From: Burkholderia sp. Ac-20379
GTDB taxonomy: Bacteria > Pseudomonadota > Gammaproteobacteria > Burkholderiales > Burkholderiaceae
NCBI RefSeq assembly: GCF_017104645.1
Contig: NZ_JAAGPF010000060.1
Coordinates: 1 to 32,323, forward strand
Direction: 5' to 3'
Length of the DNA: 32,323 nucleotides
Numbering within the stretch: position 1 is the first letter of the stretch; every line of letters begins with the position of its first letter. A model generated the notes under the pieces. The model was not told where the DNA came from. It was given only the letters and a program-made list of their open reading frames with translations, and did not search any database. Positions 7,951 to 17,685 of the stretch are shown piece after piece. The position numbers and the translations under genes are program-made.

Positions 7951-8068
7951 CGTCGAGGCTCCGGTGTGTGGGGTGGTTGAGGTTCGCTGTTGGTTGGGCG
8001 GCGAACCATGACGATGATGTTAAAGATTCATGGGATCGATGGAAAACGATATTTATTTTTGTTGAACG

Positions 8069-8083
8069 ATCGAAATTTTCGAT
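8069..8083 (-). promoter_or_regulatory. Candidate LysR operator (palindrome with T-N11-A)
   Basis: ATCGAAATTTTCGAT is a perfect 15-base palindrome around one T and contains the T-N11-A pattern of LysR boxes. It lies about 120 bases upstream of the VOC start codon in an AT-rich patch (about 8015-8085) that stands out from the surrounding DNA, directly downstream of a LysR gene. Confidence 0.5.
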
Positions 8084-8122
8084 TGATCGGCGGCTTGCCC
8101 GACCGGGCCCGCGCGGCCCCCA

Positions 8123-9076
8123 TCAACCGATCGACGTATCGAGCGCATACGGCCCCTTCCGCAGGCGCTTGATGATGAACTGCGTGCAGGCCCGCAGCCT
8201 CGGCGACGTTTGCAGCTTGGCGGCCGTGACCGCCCAGACGTTCGCCTCCTGCCGATATTCCGGCAGCACGCGCTGGAGCCGCCCGGACTTCAACGCATGC
8301 GCCACGTCCCAGCCGGCGAGCAGAATGATGCCGTGCCCGGCGAGCGCCCAGTTGCCCACGATGTCGCTGTGATTGGAACCCATCGGGCCGGTGACCTTGA
8401 CCGACTCGAAACCCTGCGGCCCTTGCAGCCGCCAGGTGCCGAACGTCTGATGGCGCTCGCGATACAGCAGGCAATCGTGGCTCGCGAGTTCGGCCACGGT
8501 CTTGGGTGCGCCGCGGCGCGCCAGATAGTCGGGCGACGCGCACAGCACCCGCGCGTTCTCGACCACCAGGTGCGTGACCAGATGCGGCTCGGACACCTCG
8601 CCCATCCGCACGTCGATGTCGAATCCCTCGGCCAGCAAATCGACGCGCCGGTCCATCAGTTCCAGCCAGATCTCGAGCTCGGGATACGCGCGATGCAGCT
8701 CCGCAAGAATCGGCGTGAGATGGTTGCGCCCGAGGCGCAGGCTCGAACTGATGCGCAACTGGCCCGACAGATGGGCGTCGCTGCGCGACACGCTGTCGTT
8801 CAGCCCGTCCGCCGCTTCCAGTACCTTGCGCGCCCAGGCATACACCTCCTCGCCCGCGTCGCTGATGCGCACCCGGCGCGTGGTGCGATGAAACAGCGTG
8901 ACGCCGAGCGATTTCTCCAGATCCGCCACCCGCTTGCTGACATAGGCCGGGGAAATCCCCAGTTCCGTGGCGGCCGCAACGAAGCTCGAACGCCGGGCCA
9001 CCTGGCAGAACACGCGGAGATCGACGAGGTCCCAATCATTGTTCACGATTTGGAAGGAGTGAAGTGAAGGATGCAT
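8123..9076 (-). CDS. LysR-family transcriptional regulator (DmlR/TtdR-like)
   Basis: A LysR protein of about 317 residues. The helix-turn-helix covers DLRVFCQVARRSSFVAAATE and SPAYVSKRVADLEKSLGVTL, followed by LFHRTTRRVRISDAG, a form common in the DmlR-like group. The effector domain ends with FIIKRLRKGPYALD. The start is uncertain: GTG at 9091, ATG at 9076 and GTG at 9046 are all in frame and none has a strong ribosome site; I chose the ATG. The gene diverges from the MHS symporter at 9165 and also precedes the VOC/homoserine dehydrogenase pair on its own strand, so it could control either side. Effector unknown. Confidence 0.9.
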   Translation of the reverse strand: MHPSLHSFQIVNNDWDLVDLRVFCQVARRSSFVAAATELGISPAYVSKRVADLEKSLGVTLFHRTTRRVRISDAGEEVYAWARKVLEAADGLNDSVSRSDAHLSGQLRISSSLRLGRNHLTPILAELHRAYPELEIWLELMDRRVDLLAEGFDIDVRMGEVSEPHLVTHLVVENARVLCASPDYLARRGAPKTVAELASHDCLLYRERHQTFGTWRLQGPQGFESVKVTGPMGSNHSDIVGNWALAGHGIILLAGWDVAHALKSGRLQRVLPEYRQEANVWAVTAAKLQTSPRLRACTQFIIKRLRKGPYALDTSIG

Positions 9077-9164
9077 GCATTGTAGCGGCACCCGTTAACT
9101 TTAATCTCCACTCCTGACGAAACCGCGCGTCAAGTACGCGGTGGACAAACATGGAGACAAGGTT

Positions 9165-10568
9165 ATGAAACAACACGCGAGTCATGCGCCCGGCGATGCG
9201 CATCCGACCCGGCAAACGCGCAGGGCGGTGGCGAGCGGCTGGATCGGTTCGGCGCTCGAGTACTACGACTTCTTCATCTACGCGACGGCCGCGTCGCTGA
9301 TCTTCCCGCAGATCTTCTTTCCGAAAGGCAACCCCACCGCCGCCATCGTGGCGTCGCTGGCCACCTATGGCGTGGGCTACGTCGCCCGCCCGATCGGCGC
9401 ATTCGTCCTCGGGCACCTGGGCGATACGCACGGGCGCAAGAAGGTGCTGCTCACCTGCATGTTCCTGATGGGCTTCTCGACCATGGGCGTCGGGCTGCTG
9501 CCGACGTTCAGCCAGGTCGGCATGCTGGCGCCCGCGCTGCTCGTGATGATGCGGCTGATTCAAGGGTTTGCCGTCGCCGGGGAAATTTCCGGGGCGGCCT
9601 CGATGATCCTCGAGCACGCGCCGTTCGGCCGCCGCGGCTACTACGCGAGCTTCACGCTGCAAGGCGTGCAGGGCGGGCAGATCCTGGCCGCCGCGGTGTT
9701 CCTGCCGCTCGCGCACTACATGCCGGCGGAGGAATTCAACACGTGGGGCTGGCGCATTCCGTTCCTGATGAGCTTCCTGGTGATCGTCGCCGGCTACGTC
9801 ATCCGGCGCAAGGTCGAGGAAACGCCGGCGTTCCAGGAGGAAGGCGCGCAAAGCGCCGCGCCGCGCGCGCCGATCGCCGAAGCGTTCAAGTATTGCCGCG
9901 CCGACATGCTGCGCGTGGTCGGGATCGCGCTGATGAACGTCATCCCGGTGGTGACCACGGTGTTCGGCGCGGCCTATGCGGTCCAGCCCGGCTACGGCAT
10001 CGGCTTCGCGAAGGACATCTTTCTGTGGATCCCGGTGCTGGGCAACATCGTGGCGGTGATCGTCATTCCGTTCGCCGGCAACCTGTCCGACCGGATCGGG
10101 CGGCGGCCGCTCGTCATCGGCGGCGCGATTTCCTCAGGATTGCTGTCGTTTCTCTACCTGTACGCGATCAGCATCAAGAGCGTTCCGCTGGCCATCGGCG
10201 TGTCGCTGCTGATGTGGGGGGTGGTCTATCAAGGCTACAACGCGATCTTTCCGAGCCTGTACCCGGAGCTGTTCCCGACGCGCACCCGCGTCACCGCCGT
10301 GGCGATCGCGCAGAACATCGGCACCGCGATCACCGCGCTGCTGCCCGCGCTCTTCGCGGCCGTGGCCCCGCCGGGCGCGACGGGCATTCCGATGATGATC
10401 GGCGGCATCACGCTCGCGATCGCCCTGGTGGCCGCGTTGGCCGCCTGGAGCGCGCGCGAAACCTACCGGGTTCCGCTGAACGATCTCGGCAGGCACGACG
10501 CACAGCCGGTCGGCAAACCCGAATACCAGGAGATGCGCCAGCAGGCGCTCGAGCAATCGCGCGCCTGA
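9165..10568 (+). CDS. MFS transporter, metabolite:H+ symporter (MHS) type
   Basis: A 467-residue inner-membrane carrier with about 12 helices. GSALEYYDFFIYATAASLIF in the first helix and the loop motif GHLGDTHGRKKVLL identify the MHS branch, which includes ShiA (shikimate), KgtP (2-oxoglutarate) and ProP. The second motif copy is GNLSDRIGRRP. An in-frame GTG at 9141 exists, but the ATG at 9165 is preceded by GGAGACAAGG and is preferred. It heads a plus-strand operon with a Gfo/Idh/MocA dehydrogenase 26 bases downstream and a type II dehydroquinate dehydratase after that. Together with the ShiA relationship this makes quinate, shikimate or a similar cyclic polyol acid the leading candidate substrate; that is inference. 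Confidence 0.9.
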   Translation: MKQHASHAPGDAHPTRQTRRAVASGWIGSALEYYDFFIYATAASLIFPQIFFPKGNPTAAIVASLATYGVGYVARPIGAFVLGHLGDTHGRKKVLLTCMFLMGFSTMGVGLLPTFSQVGMLAPALLVMMRLIQGFAVAGEISGAASMILEHAPFGRRGYYASFTLQGVQGGQILAAAVFLPLAHYMPAEEFNTWGWRIPFLMSFLVIVAGYVIRRKVEETPAFQEEGAQSAAPRAPIAEAFKYCRADMLRVVGIALMNVIPVVTTVFGAAYAVQPGYGIGFAKDIFLWIPVLGNIVAVIVIPFAGNLSDRIGRRPLVIGGAISSGLLSFLYLYAISIKSVPLAIGVSLLMWGVVYQGYNAIFPSLYPELFPTRTRVTAVAIAQNIGTAITALLPALFAAVAPPGATGIPMMIGGITLAIALVAALAAWSARETYRVPLNDLGRHDAQPVGKPEYQEMRQQALEQSRA

Positions 10569-10594
10569 GCGCAACCATCGAGGAGAGACAGAGC

Positions 10595-11647
10595 ATGAGC
10601 AAGACCCGAATCGCCGTGGCCGGCGCCGGCTACATCGGCCAGGCGCATATCGGCGCGATCATCGGCAGCGACACCTGCGCGCTGTCGGCCATCGTCGACC
10701 CGTCGCCCGCCGCGCGGGCGCTCGCCGAAAGGAACAACGTGCCGCTGTACGCGACGCTGGAAGCGCTGTTCGCGAAAGACAGGCCGGACGGCATCGTGCT
10801 CGCGACGCCGAATCAGCTCCACGTCGCGCACGCCATGACGTCGCTCGAAGCCGGCGTGCCGATGCTGCTCGAGAAGCCGATCGCCCCGACCGTGGCCGAA
10901 GCGGAGGCGCTGGCGCGAGCGGGCGAGGATGCGGGCGTGCCGATCCTGATCGGCCACCATCGCGCGCACAGCCCGATCATGGAGAAGGCCCGGCAGGTGG
11001 TCGAATCGGGCGTGCTCGGCCGCCTCGTCGCCGTCACCGGTTCCGCGATGTTCGTGAAGCCGGATCACTACTTCGTCGATGCGCCGTGGCGCGGCGAGAT
11101 CGGCGCGGGGCCGATCCTGCTGAACATGATTCACGAGGTGCACAACCTTCGCATGCTGTGCGGCGACATCGTCGCGGTGCAGGCGTTCAAGTCGCACGCC
11201 ACGCGCGGCCTTCCGGTGGAAGACACCGTCGCGATCAACCTGCGATTCGACAGCGGCGCGCTCGGCACCTTCATGCTGTCCGACACCGCGGCCAGCCCGA
11301 AAAGCTGGGAGCAGACCTCGCAGGAAAACAAGGCGTATCCGACCTACGCGGACGAGGATTGCTACGTCGTGGCGGGCACCAACGGCAGCCTGTCGATTCC
11401 GACCATGCGCCTGAAAACCTATGCTCGGCACGAGGACCGCTCGTGGTGGAAGCCGTTCGAGGCCGGCACGGTGGGCATGGTGCGCGACGATCCGATCAAG
11501 CACCAGATGGCGCATTTCGGCGCGGTGGCGCGCCGCGAAGCGGCGCCGCGCGTGTCGGCGCGCGACGGCCTGAAGAACCTGCGCGTGACCGAGGCGATCG
11601 TCGCGGCCGCGGCCTCGGCCACCGTCGTCGAACTGCCGCGCGACTGA
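10595..11647 (+). CDS. Gfo/Idh/MocA-family NAD(P)-dependent dehydrogenase
   Basis: A 350-residue oxidoreductase. The N-terminal Rossmann domain has VAGAGYIGQAHIGAI; LLEKPIAPT is the family EKP motif whose lysine is catalytic; GPILLNMIHEVHNLRMLCG holds the second active-site cluster with histidines. The family oxidises ring hydroxyls of sugars, inositols and related cyclitols. The ATG at 10595 follows AGGAGAGACA. It lies between an MHS symporter and a type II dehydroquinate dehydratase with short gaps, so a plausible role is oxidising the imported substrate to the dehydratase's substrate, for example quinate to 3-dehydroquinate. An inositol-like substrate is the alternative. Confidence 0.9.
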   Translation: MSKTRIAVAGAGYIGQAHIGAIIGSDTCALSAIVDPSPAARALAERNNVPLYATLEALFAKDRPDGIVLATPNQLHVAHAMTSLEAGVPMLLEKPIAPTVAEAEALARAGEDAGVPILIGHHRAHSPIMEKARQVVESGVLGRLVAVTGSAMFVKPDHYFVDAPWRGEIGAGPILLNMIHEVHNLRMLCGDIVAVQAFKSHATRGLPVEDTVAINLRFDSGALGTFMLSDTAASPKSWEQTSQENKAYPTYADEDCYVVAGTNGSLSIPTMRLKTYARHEDRSWWKPFEAGTVGMVRDDPIKHQMAHFGAVARREAAPRVSARDGLKNLRVTEAIVAAAASATVVELPRD

Positions 11648-11670
11648 CACGCCAACCCGAAGGAATCCAT

Positions 11671-12120
11671 ATGAATATCGTCATGCTTCACGGCATCAAC
11701 CACAACATGTTCGGCAAGCGCGATCCCGTTCAGTACGGGACGATCACGCTGGCCGAGATCGACGACCGGCTGAAAGCGCTCGGCCGCGAGTTGGGCGCGG
11801 AGATCGACAGCTTCCAGACCAATCACGAAGGCGAGATGTGCGAGCGGATTCACCAGGCGTTCTCCGATGGCGCCGATGCCGTGCTGATCAACGCCGGGGC
11901 GTGGACGCACTACAGCTACGGCATTCGCGACGCGCTGGCCATCCTGACCGTGCCGGTGGTCGAGGTGCACATGTCCAACATCCATGCACGCGAGGCGTTC
12001 CGGCATCACTCGGTGTTTGCGGAGGTGGTGAAGGGGCAGATTTGCGGGTTTGGGGTCGACAGTTATCTGCTGGCGCTGCGGGCGGCGGTGGGGGCGGTGC
12101 GCGAGGCGAAAGGCGCTTGA
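11671..12120 (+). CDS. aroQ: Type II 3-dehydroquinate dehydratase
   Basis: A 149-residue AroQ-type enzyme, which dehydrates 3-dehydroquinate to 3-dehydroshikimate through an enolate. Compared from memory with the Mycobacterium tuberculosis enzyme, the active-site residues are in place: N10, R17 and Y22 in the lid, N74, H80, H100, R107 and R111. The lid flank reads HGINHN instead of the usual HGPNLN, and INAGAWTHYS replaces NPGAYTHTS, so it is a divergent paralogue. It starts 23 bases after the dehydrogenase, behind an AAGGA site. The context of importer and dehydrogenase suggests a catabolic role rather than the housekeeping shikimate step; a separate biosynthetic copy would be expected elsewhere in the genome. 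Confidence 0.88.
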   Translation: MNIVMLHGINHNMFGKRDPVQYGTITLAEIDDRLKALGRELGAEIDSFQTNHEGEMCERIHQAFSDGADAVLINAGAWTHYSYGIRDALAILTVPVVEVHMSNIHAREAFRHHSVFAEVVKGQICGFGVDSYLLALRAAVGAVREAKGA

Positions 12121-12528
12121 CGACGCACCGGCCGCTGCATCGGCATCGCGGCGGCGGCGGCGGGGATTGCGCATGACGTACGCCCGCTTCGCCTCGGCTG
12201 CGACCGGCCAACCTCGGCCGTTCGACAATCCTCCCCGGATCGTCGACAATCGCTGCCAGGCCGCCCTGGCCTCTCGCCGGGGCGGTCATCGATCGATCCG
12301 GAGCAGTCACGCTTCGAGATCCCATCCAGCGCTCGACGCGCCCACACGGCCCGCGCGCGGCCCATTGCCAGGCCACGCCGCCAGCCTCGATGCAACCGCC
12401 ATCGCAACGATTCGCCCGCCTGCATCGGGGCCGTCCGCCATGCCCGCCCAGGCGCGTCAGACGACGATACCGGGATGCGCCGCGACGAATCTTGCGCTCG
12501 GCGCTCACCACTCGTTTCAAGACATATC
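12121..12528. other. 408-base intergenic stretch without a supported gene
   Basis: No open frame here has a convincing start, codon pattern or family match. It lies between the dehydratase and the next LysR gene, both on the plus strand, and should contain the LysR promoter. I see no strong hairpin or repeat in it. Confidence 0.5.
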
Positions 12529-13443
12529 ATGCCCAATACCTCTGAGCTTCCTTCGTGGGACGACCTTCGCATCGTCAAGGCGATCGGCGACCACGGCGGA
12601 CTGACCGGAGCCGCCGCCGCACTCCAGCTCAATCACTCCACGATCTCGCGCCGGCTGGCCACCATCGAAAAGAATCTCAAGGTCGCGCTGTTCGATCGCC
12701 GCCGGGTCGGCTACCAGCCCACTGCAGCCGGCGCCGACCTGATGTCCCTCTGCGAGCGCGTCGAAAAAGACGTCGTGGGCGTGGTTCGGCGGGTGGCCGG
12801 CAACCAGCAGAGCTACAAGGGCGATCTTCGCGTCACGACCAGCGATGCGCTGCTGGTGGACTTTCTCACCGACGTCATCGCGGATTTCCTGAAAATGAAC
12901 CCCGGCATTCGGATCGAGGTGATCGTCGGCAACAAGGCGCTCAATCTGGCGCGCGGCGATTCGGACATTGCGTTTCGCGCCACGCGCAAGGCGCCGGACA
13001 ATCTGTTCGGCCGCAAGCTGGCGACGATTGCATGGGCCATCTACGCGCAACGCACCGAGCAGCCAGGCCCGTTCCCGAGCATGGAATTTCTGCACCAGCG
13101 TCAATGGGTGTCTTATGGAAAAAGTCTCGCCGGGCTTCGAGCGTTCGACTACGTGAACGCGCACGTACCACGCGACCGGATCGTCTATCGAAGCGATTCC
13201 GTCGCAGGCGTCGCCGCCGCGATCGGTTCCGGCATCGGTATCGGCCTGCTCCCCTGCATGCACGCCGATCGGGTTCCGGGAATCATGCGGGTCAGCCCGG
13301 TCGAGGCTTCGGTTTTCGACGAGCTATGGGTGCTCACCCATCCGGACATCCGCAGATCGGGACGTGTATACGCGTTCCTGAAACACTGCTCGAAGGCCTT
13401 GCTGAAGCACCTCGATCTGATCGAAGGACGCGGCGCGAAATAA
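12529..13443 (+). CDS. LysR-family transcriptional regulator
   Basis: A 304-residue LysR protein. WDDLRIVKAIGDHGGLTGAA and LNHSTISRRLATIEKNLKVA form the helix-turn-helix, followed by LFDRRRVGYQPTAAG. The effector domain includes GDLRVTTSDALLVDFLTDVI and a glycine-rich segment AAAIGSGIGIGLLPCMH. The ATG at 12529 is the first that fits the family start; the open frame extends back to 12475 but that segment looks unlike a LysR N-terminus. It is on the same strand as the isochorismatase-fold gene, 227 bases upstream of it, and may activate it through the palindrome at 13543. Codon use is slightly less GC-extreme than in the catabolic operons. Effector unknown. Confidence 0.9.
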   Translation: MPNTSELPSWDDLRIVKAIGDHGGLTGAAAALQLNHSTISRRLATIEKNLKVALFDRRRVGYQPTAAGADLMSLCERVEKDVVGVVRRVAGNQQSYKGDLRVTTSDALLVDFLTDVIADFLKMNPGIRIEVIVGNKALNLARGDSDIAFRATRKAPDNLFGRKLATIAWAIYAQRTEQPGPFPSMEFLHQRQWVSYGKSLAGLRAFDYVNAHVPRDRIVYRSDSVAGVAAAIGSGIGIGLLPCMHADRVPGIMRVSPVEASVFDELWVLTHPDIRRSGRVYAFLKHCSKALLKHLDLIEGRGAK

Positions 13444-13542
13444 CGGCATCGCTCGCAATACCCTCGTGAATCAAGTGGCGTCATGCCTGTCGACGCGCGT
13501 TTTCTTCTCTGCATTTTTGCGGAAATGGTTGCGAAAACATGC

Positions 13543-13573
13543 ATGTCCGGACATCGGATGACTCAATTAGAAT
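13543..13573 (+). promoter_or_regulatory. Candidate activator-type promoter of the isochorismatase gene
   Basis: ATGTCCGGACAT (13543-13554) is a perfect 12-base palindrome. A good -10 box, TAGAAT, follows at 13568-13573. With a 17-base spacer the -35 position would be 13545-13550, inside the palindrome and with no match to TTGACA, as at promoters needing an activator. The start codon is about 98 bases downstream. Confidence 0.4.
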
Positions 13574-13670
13574 CGCTTCCGGCGCTGGGTGATCGATTCC
13601 GGTCACCGCTATCAGCGCCCGCCGTGCGAATCATTCGCATGGCGCATCCGAACTTCAAGAGGAACATTCC

Positions 13671-14333
13671 ATGAGCATCGCAGCGATCGCGAAACCGGCC
13701 CGATCATTGCTTAGCCCTACTGATCATGCGCTGATGCTGATCGATCACCAATCGCAGATGGCTTTCAACACGAAGTCGATCGACATCACGTCGTTGCGCG
13801 CTCACGCAGGTGCGCTGGCGCATGCGGCGCGCGGCTTCAAGGTTCCGACGATCATTTCGACGATTTCCAGGGAAACGTTTGCGGGCCCGTTGTTCGACGA
13901 AATCCTGGAAGCGTTCCCCGACGCGGACGTGATCGACCGCACGACCTCCAATGCCTGGGAAGACGAGAATTTCATCGCCCGCGTCAATTCGCTGGGCAAG
14001 CAACGGCTGGTGGTCGCGGGCCTGCTGACGTCCGTCTGCTGCAATGGCCCGGTGCTGTCGGCCCTCGAACAAGGCTTCGAGGTGTACGTGGTGACCGACG
14101 CGTGCGGCGACTGCTCCGCCGAGGCGCACGAGCGCGCGGTGGAACGCATGATTCAGGCCGGCGCACGGCCGATCACGGCCCTGACCTATCTGCTCGAACT
14201 GCAACGCGACTGGGCGCGGGCCGAAACGTACGACGTCACGACCGGCGTCGCCATGCGATTCGGCGGCGCATTCGGCATCGGCATCAAGTACGTGAAGACG
14301 ATGTTCGGCGCACAGGACGGCGCAAACGCTTGA
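13671..14333 (+). CDS. Isochorismatase-fold cysteine hydrolase (YcaC-like)
   Basis: A 220-residue hydrolase of the isochorismatase superfamily. D25 in LMLIDHQSQM is the conserved aspartate, and C123 in GLLTSVCCNGPVL is the likely nucleophile. The segment DRTTSNAWEDENF resembles the YcaC group; the lysine of the classical Asp-Lys-Cys triad is not obvious, with R90 in a nearby position. The C-terminus extends past the core with a helical tail (residues about 165-220). YcaC-type proteins are octameric hydrolases with no settled physiological substrate. The ATG follows AAGAGGAACATTCC. A strong hairpin follows the gene, so it may be transcribed largely alone or only partly with the XapX gene. Confidence 0.88.
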   Translation: MSIAAIAKPARSLLSPTDHALMLIDHQSQMAFNTKSIDITSLRAHAGALAHAARGFKVPTIISTISRETFAGPLFDEILEAFPDADVIDRTTSNAWEDENFIARVNSLGKQRLVVAGLLTSVCCNGPVLSALEQGFEVYVVTDACGDCSAEAHERAVERMIQAGARPITALTYLLELQRDWARAETYDVTTGVAMRFGGAFGIGIKYVKTMFGAQDGANA

Positions 14334-14342
14334 CGCTGCTTT

Positions 14343-14381
14343 CCGAACCGGCCGGAAGGCCTGCCTCTCCGGCCGGTTCGG
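14343..14381 (+). terminator. Strong hairpin after the isochorismatase gene
   Basis: A perfect 14-bp stem (CCGAACCGGCCGGA / TCCGGCCGGTTCGG) with an 11-base loop begins 9 bases after the stop codon. It has no T-tract, so it is a terminator-like or mRNA-end-protecting hairpin. Confidence 0.6.
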
Positions 14382-14450
14382 CATCGATGCGACATCGGCA
14401 GGGGCGCGTCGGCCCCCATCGCTTCACCGCGAACACCGCTGGACATTCAT

Positions 14451-14747
14451 TTGAAACCTTACCTTCTCTCGCTGTGCGCCGGCGTCCTGGTGGGACTGAT
14501 CTACTCATTGCTCGGCGTACGCTCGCCCGCGCCCCCGGCGATAGCGCTGCTCGGCTTGCTGGGCATCCTGGCTGGTGAAGCCGCCATGCCCGGCGTCCTG
14601 GCTGTACTTCAGCGCATGCATGGCAAACCGGAAACGCCCCTGAGCGTTGGCACACCGAAATATCGCGAAACGCCGGCTGCTCGCATGCATGCCGATTCCG
14701 GCGAACGCGCGCCAGATTCCGAACGCAATCACGGATCATCCTTATGA
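14451..14747 (+). CDS. XapX-domain small membrane protein
   Basis: A 98-residue protein. The first 55 residues form two hydrophobic segments (LLSLCAGVLVGLIYSLLGV and a second around AIALLGLLGILAGEAAMPGV) around RSPAPPA, the pattern of the XapX domain (DUF1427), whose function is not known. The rest is a hydrophilic tail without recognisable motifs. The start is TTG at 14451; no ATG fits, since the hydrophobic segment begins almost at once. The stop codon overlaps the next start by 4 bases (ATGA), so translation is coupled to the DoxX gene. XapX genes often sit near isochorismatase-type hydrolases, as here. Confidence 0.8.
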   Translation: MKPYLLSLCAGVLVGLIYSLLGVRSPAPPAIALLGLLGILAGEAAMPGVLAVLQRMHGKPETPLSVGTPKYRETPAARMHADSGERAPDSERNHGSSL

Positions 14748-15154
14748 CGCCCCACTTCATCACTTCCCTGCTTGCATGGCCGTGGTTCGGCGTACTCGCG
14801 CGAACCGCATTGACGTTGCCTTACTGGACAAGCGGATTGTCCAAGCTCTCGAATATCAAGGCCGCGCTGGCCGAAACCGAGGAACTGGGGGTGCGCCCGG
14901 CTCGATTCGTTCTGGCTTGCACGATCGTGCTCGAGCTCGGGGGTTCGCTGGCCATCATCGTCGGCCGGTATACCTGGCTCGCGGCCGGCGGCCTGGCTGT
15001 CTTCACCTGCATTGCGGCGCTACTGGCGTATCCGTTCTGGCGCGATCGCGATCCGTCGCGCCGATTCAACGATCGCAATGCCTTTTTCGAACATGTCGGA
15101 TTGATCGGCGGCTGCATGCTCGTATCGATTCTGGCGGCCGGCGGCCACGGGTAA
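14744..15154 (+). CDS. DoxX-family membrane protein
   Basis: A 136-residue inner-membrane protein with about four hydrophobic segments. WTSGLSKLSNI after the first helix and FFEHVGLIGGCML near the end match the general DoxX/DoxD pattern. Some DoxX proteins take part in quinone-linked oxidoreduction or oxidative stress defence, but for most no reaction is known. It overlaps the XapX gene by 4 bases and is followed 5 bases later by a DUF3331 gene. The grouping with an isochorismatase-fold enzyme and XapX is recurrent in proteobacteria as far as I recall and suggests one envelope-related function, still undefined. Confidence 0.85.
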   Translation: MTPHFITSLLAWPWFGVLARTALTLPYWTSGLSKLSNIKAALAETEELGVRPARFVLACTIVLELGGSLAIIVGRYTWLAAGGLAVFTCIAALLAYPFWRDRDPSRRFNDRNAFFEHVGLIGGCMLVSILAAGGHG

Positions 15155-15159
15155 GACTC

Positions 15160-15444
15160 ATGGAAAGGACGCTTCGCAAGCCGCGCGGACGCAGCCGGGT
15201 CGTCGTCATCGATGCGGGGCGCGATTACCTGCTGATCCGCCAGATCGAGGACGGGCGGCGAATTTCATGCGAGCAGCGGTGGCGCCGGGTCGTCGCGGCT
15301 CGCGCCGGCTACTGCATGCTCTCCGGCATGCCGATTTACACGGGAGAACAGGTGTATGGGCCGCCCGATCAAACCATGCGGACACGGGAAGCGAGCATGA
15401 TCTCGCTGCGCGCGATATCGGCCTGCGCCGAAACGCCGACCTGA
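15160..15444 (+). CDS. DUF3331-type protein, first of a pair
   Basis: A 94-residue protein resembling DUF3331, a family found largely in Burkholderia and relatives, with no known function. The recognisable part is RWRRVVAARAGYCMLSGMPI followed by YTGEQVYGP: a tryptophan, a C-x-LSG-x-PI segment and a G-x-x-VY-x-P segment. The CxLSG motif suggests a small metal-binding or structural turn, but only one cysteine pair (C49-like and C80s) is visible, so this is not established. The ATG at 15160 is 5 bases after the DoxX stop; the frame is open much further upstream, but that part lies within XapX and DoxX. The second copy follows 62 bases downstream. Confidence 0.6.
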   Translation: MERTLRKPRGRSRVVVIDAGRDYLLIRQIEDGRRISCEQRWRRVVAARAGYCMLSGMPIYTGEQVYGPPDQTMRTREASMISLRAISACAETPT

Positions 15445-15506
15445 TACGCAGCGAGAAAAACGATGGGCAAAGACACCCGGCGGCGACGGGACGGAAAAAA
15501 ATCGTG

Positions 15507-15905
15507 ATGACGGAAAAGCAGATGCAGGGCGGCGATGAATCCGGGGATACCGAAGCGGTTTCGGCTTGGCGGAAAATCGTGGCGCAATTGAACGGAAATG
15601 CGATGGTCGGCAATCCGAAATCCCTTCGCGCCGGCCAGGCATCGCGGCACGCGCACATCGAGGTGCTCGAGCGCCTGGGCGACGGCGAGATTCTCGTCGC
15701 CTGGCACGACGCCACCTGCTGTCGATACGGGCATCAGCGCTGGATCTCGGCGACGGCGCACATATCCGGGCGGTGTGCGCTGAGCGGCGCCAGGATTGCG
15801 GAGGACGACGTGATCTACAAGCCCGAAGAGCGCCGGCCAAGGCTGATCAATGCCAGGGAAATGATTCTCGCCCGGGCGATTCGCCTCGCCCAACCCAGCC
15901 GGTGA
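15507..15905 (+). CDS. DUF3331-type protein, second of a pair
   Basis: A 132-residue protein with clearer DUF3331 features: ILVAWHDATCCRYGHQRW, then GRCALSGARI, DDVIYKPEERRP and NAREMILARAI. The first 40 residues (ending in PKSLRAGQASRHAHIEVLE) are a variable hydrophilic region. It shares the W-x(n)-G-x-C-x-LSG-x-x-I and V-Y-x-P pattern with the preceding protein, so the two are paralogues, though distant. Start chosen at ATG 15507; an overlapping GTG at 15504 would add one residue and is equally possible. No transmembrane segment or signal peptide is visible, so it is probably cytoplasmic. No function is known. Confidence 0.75.
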   Translation: MTEKQMQGGDESGDTEAVSAWRKIVAQLNGNAMVGNPKSLRAGQASRHAHIEVLERLGDGEILVAWHDATCCRYGHQRWISATAHISGRCALSGARIAEDDVIYKPEERRPRLINAREMILARAIRLAQPSR

Positions 15906-16003
15906 CGCCTCGTCGGGATCGATTCGCCGGACGAAACTGCCCGCATCGGGCCGGCTCCCCCGCCAGTCGGCTATGATGCGAGTCCTCTCCGAAGTTGCCC
16001 CCC

Positions 16004-17668
<1,665 letters not shown>

Positions 17669-17685
17669 CCGAAGCCGCGGCCGGG

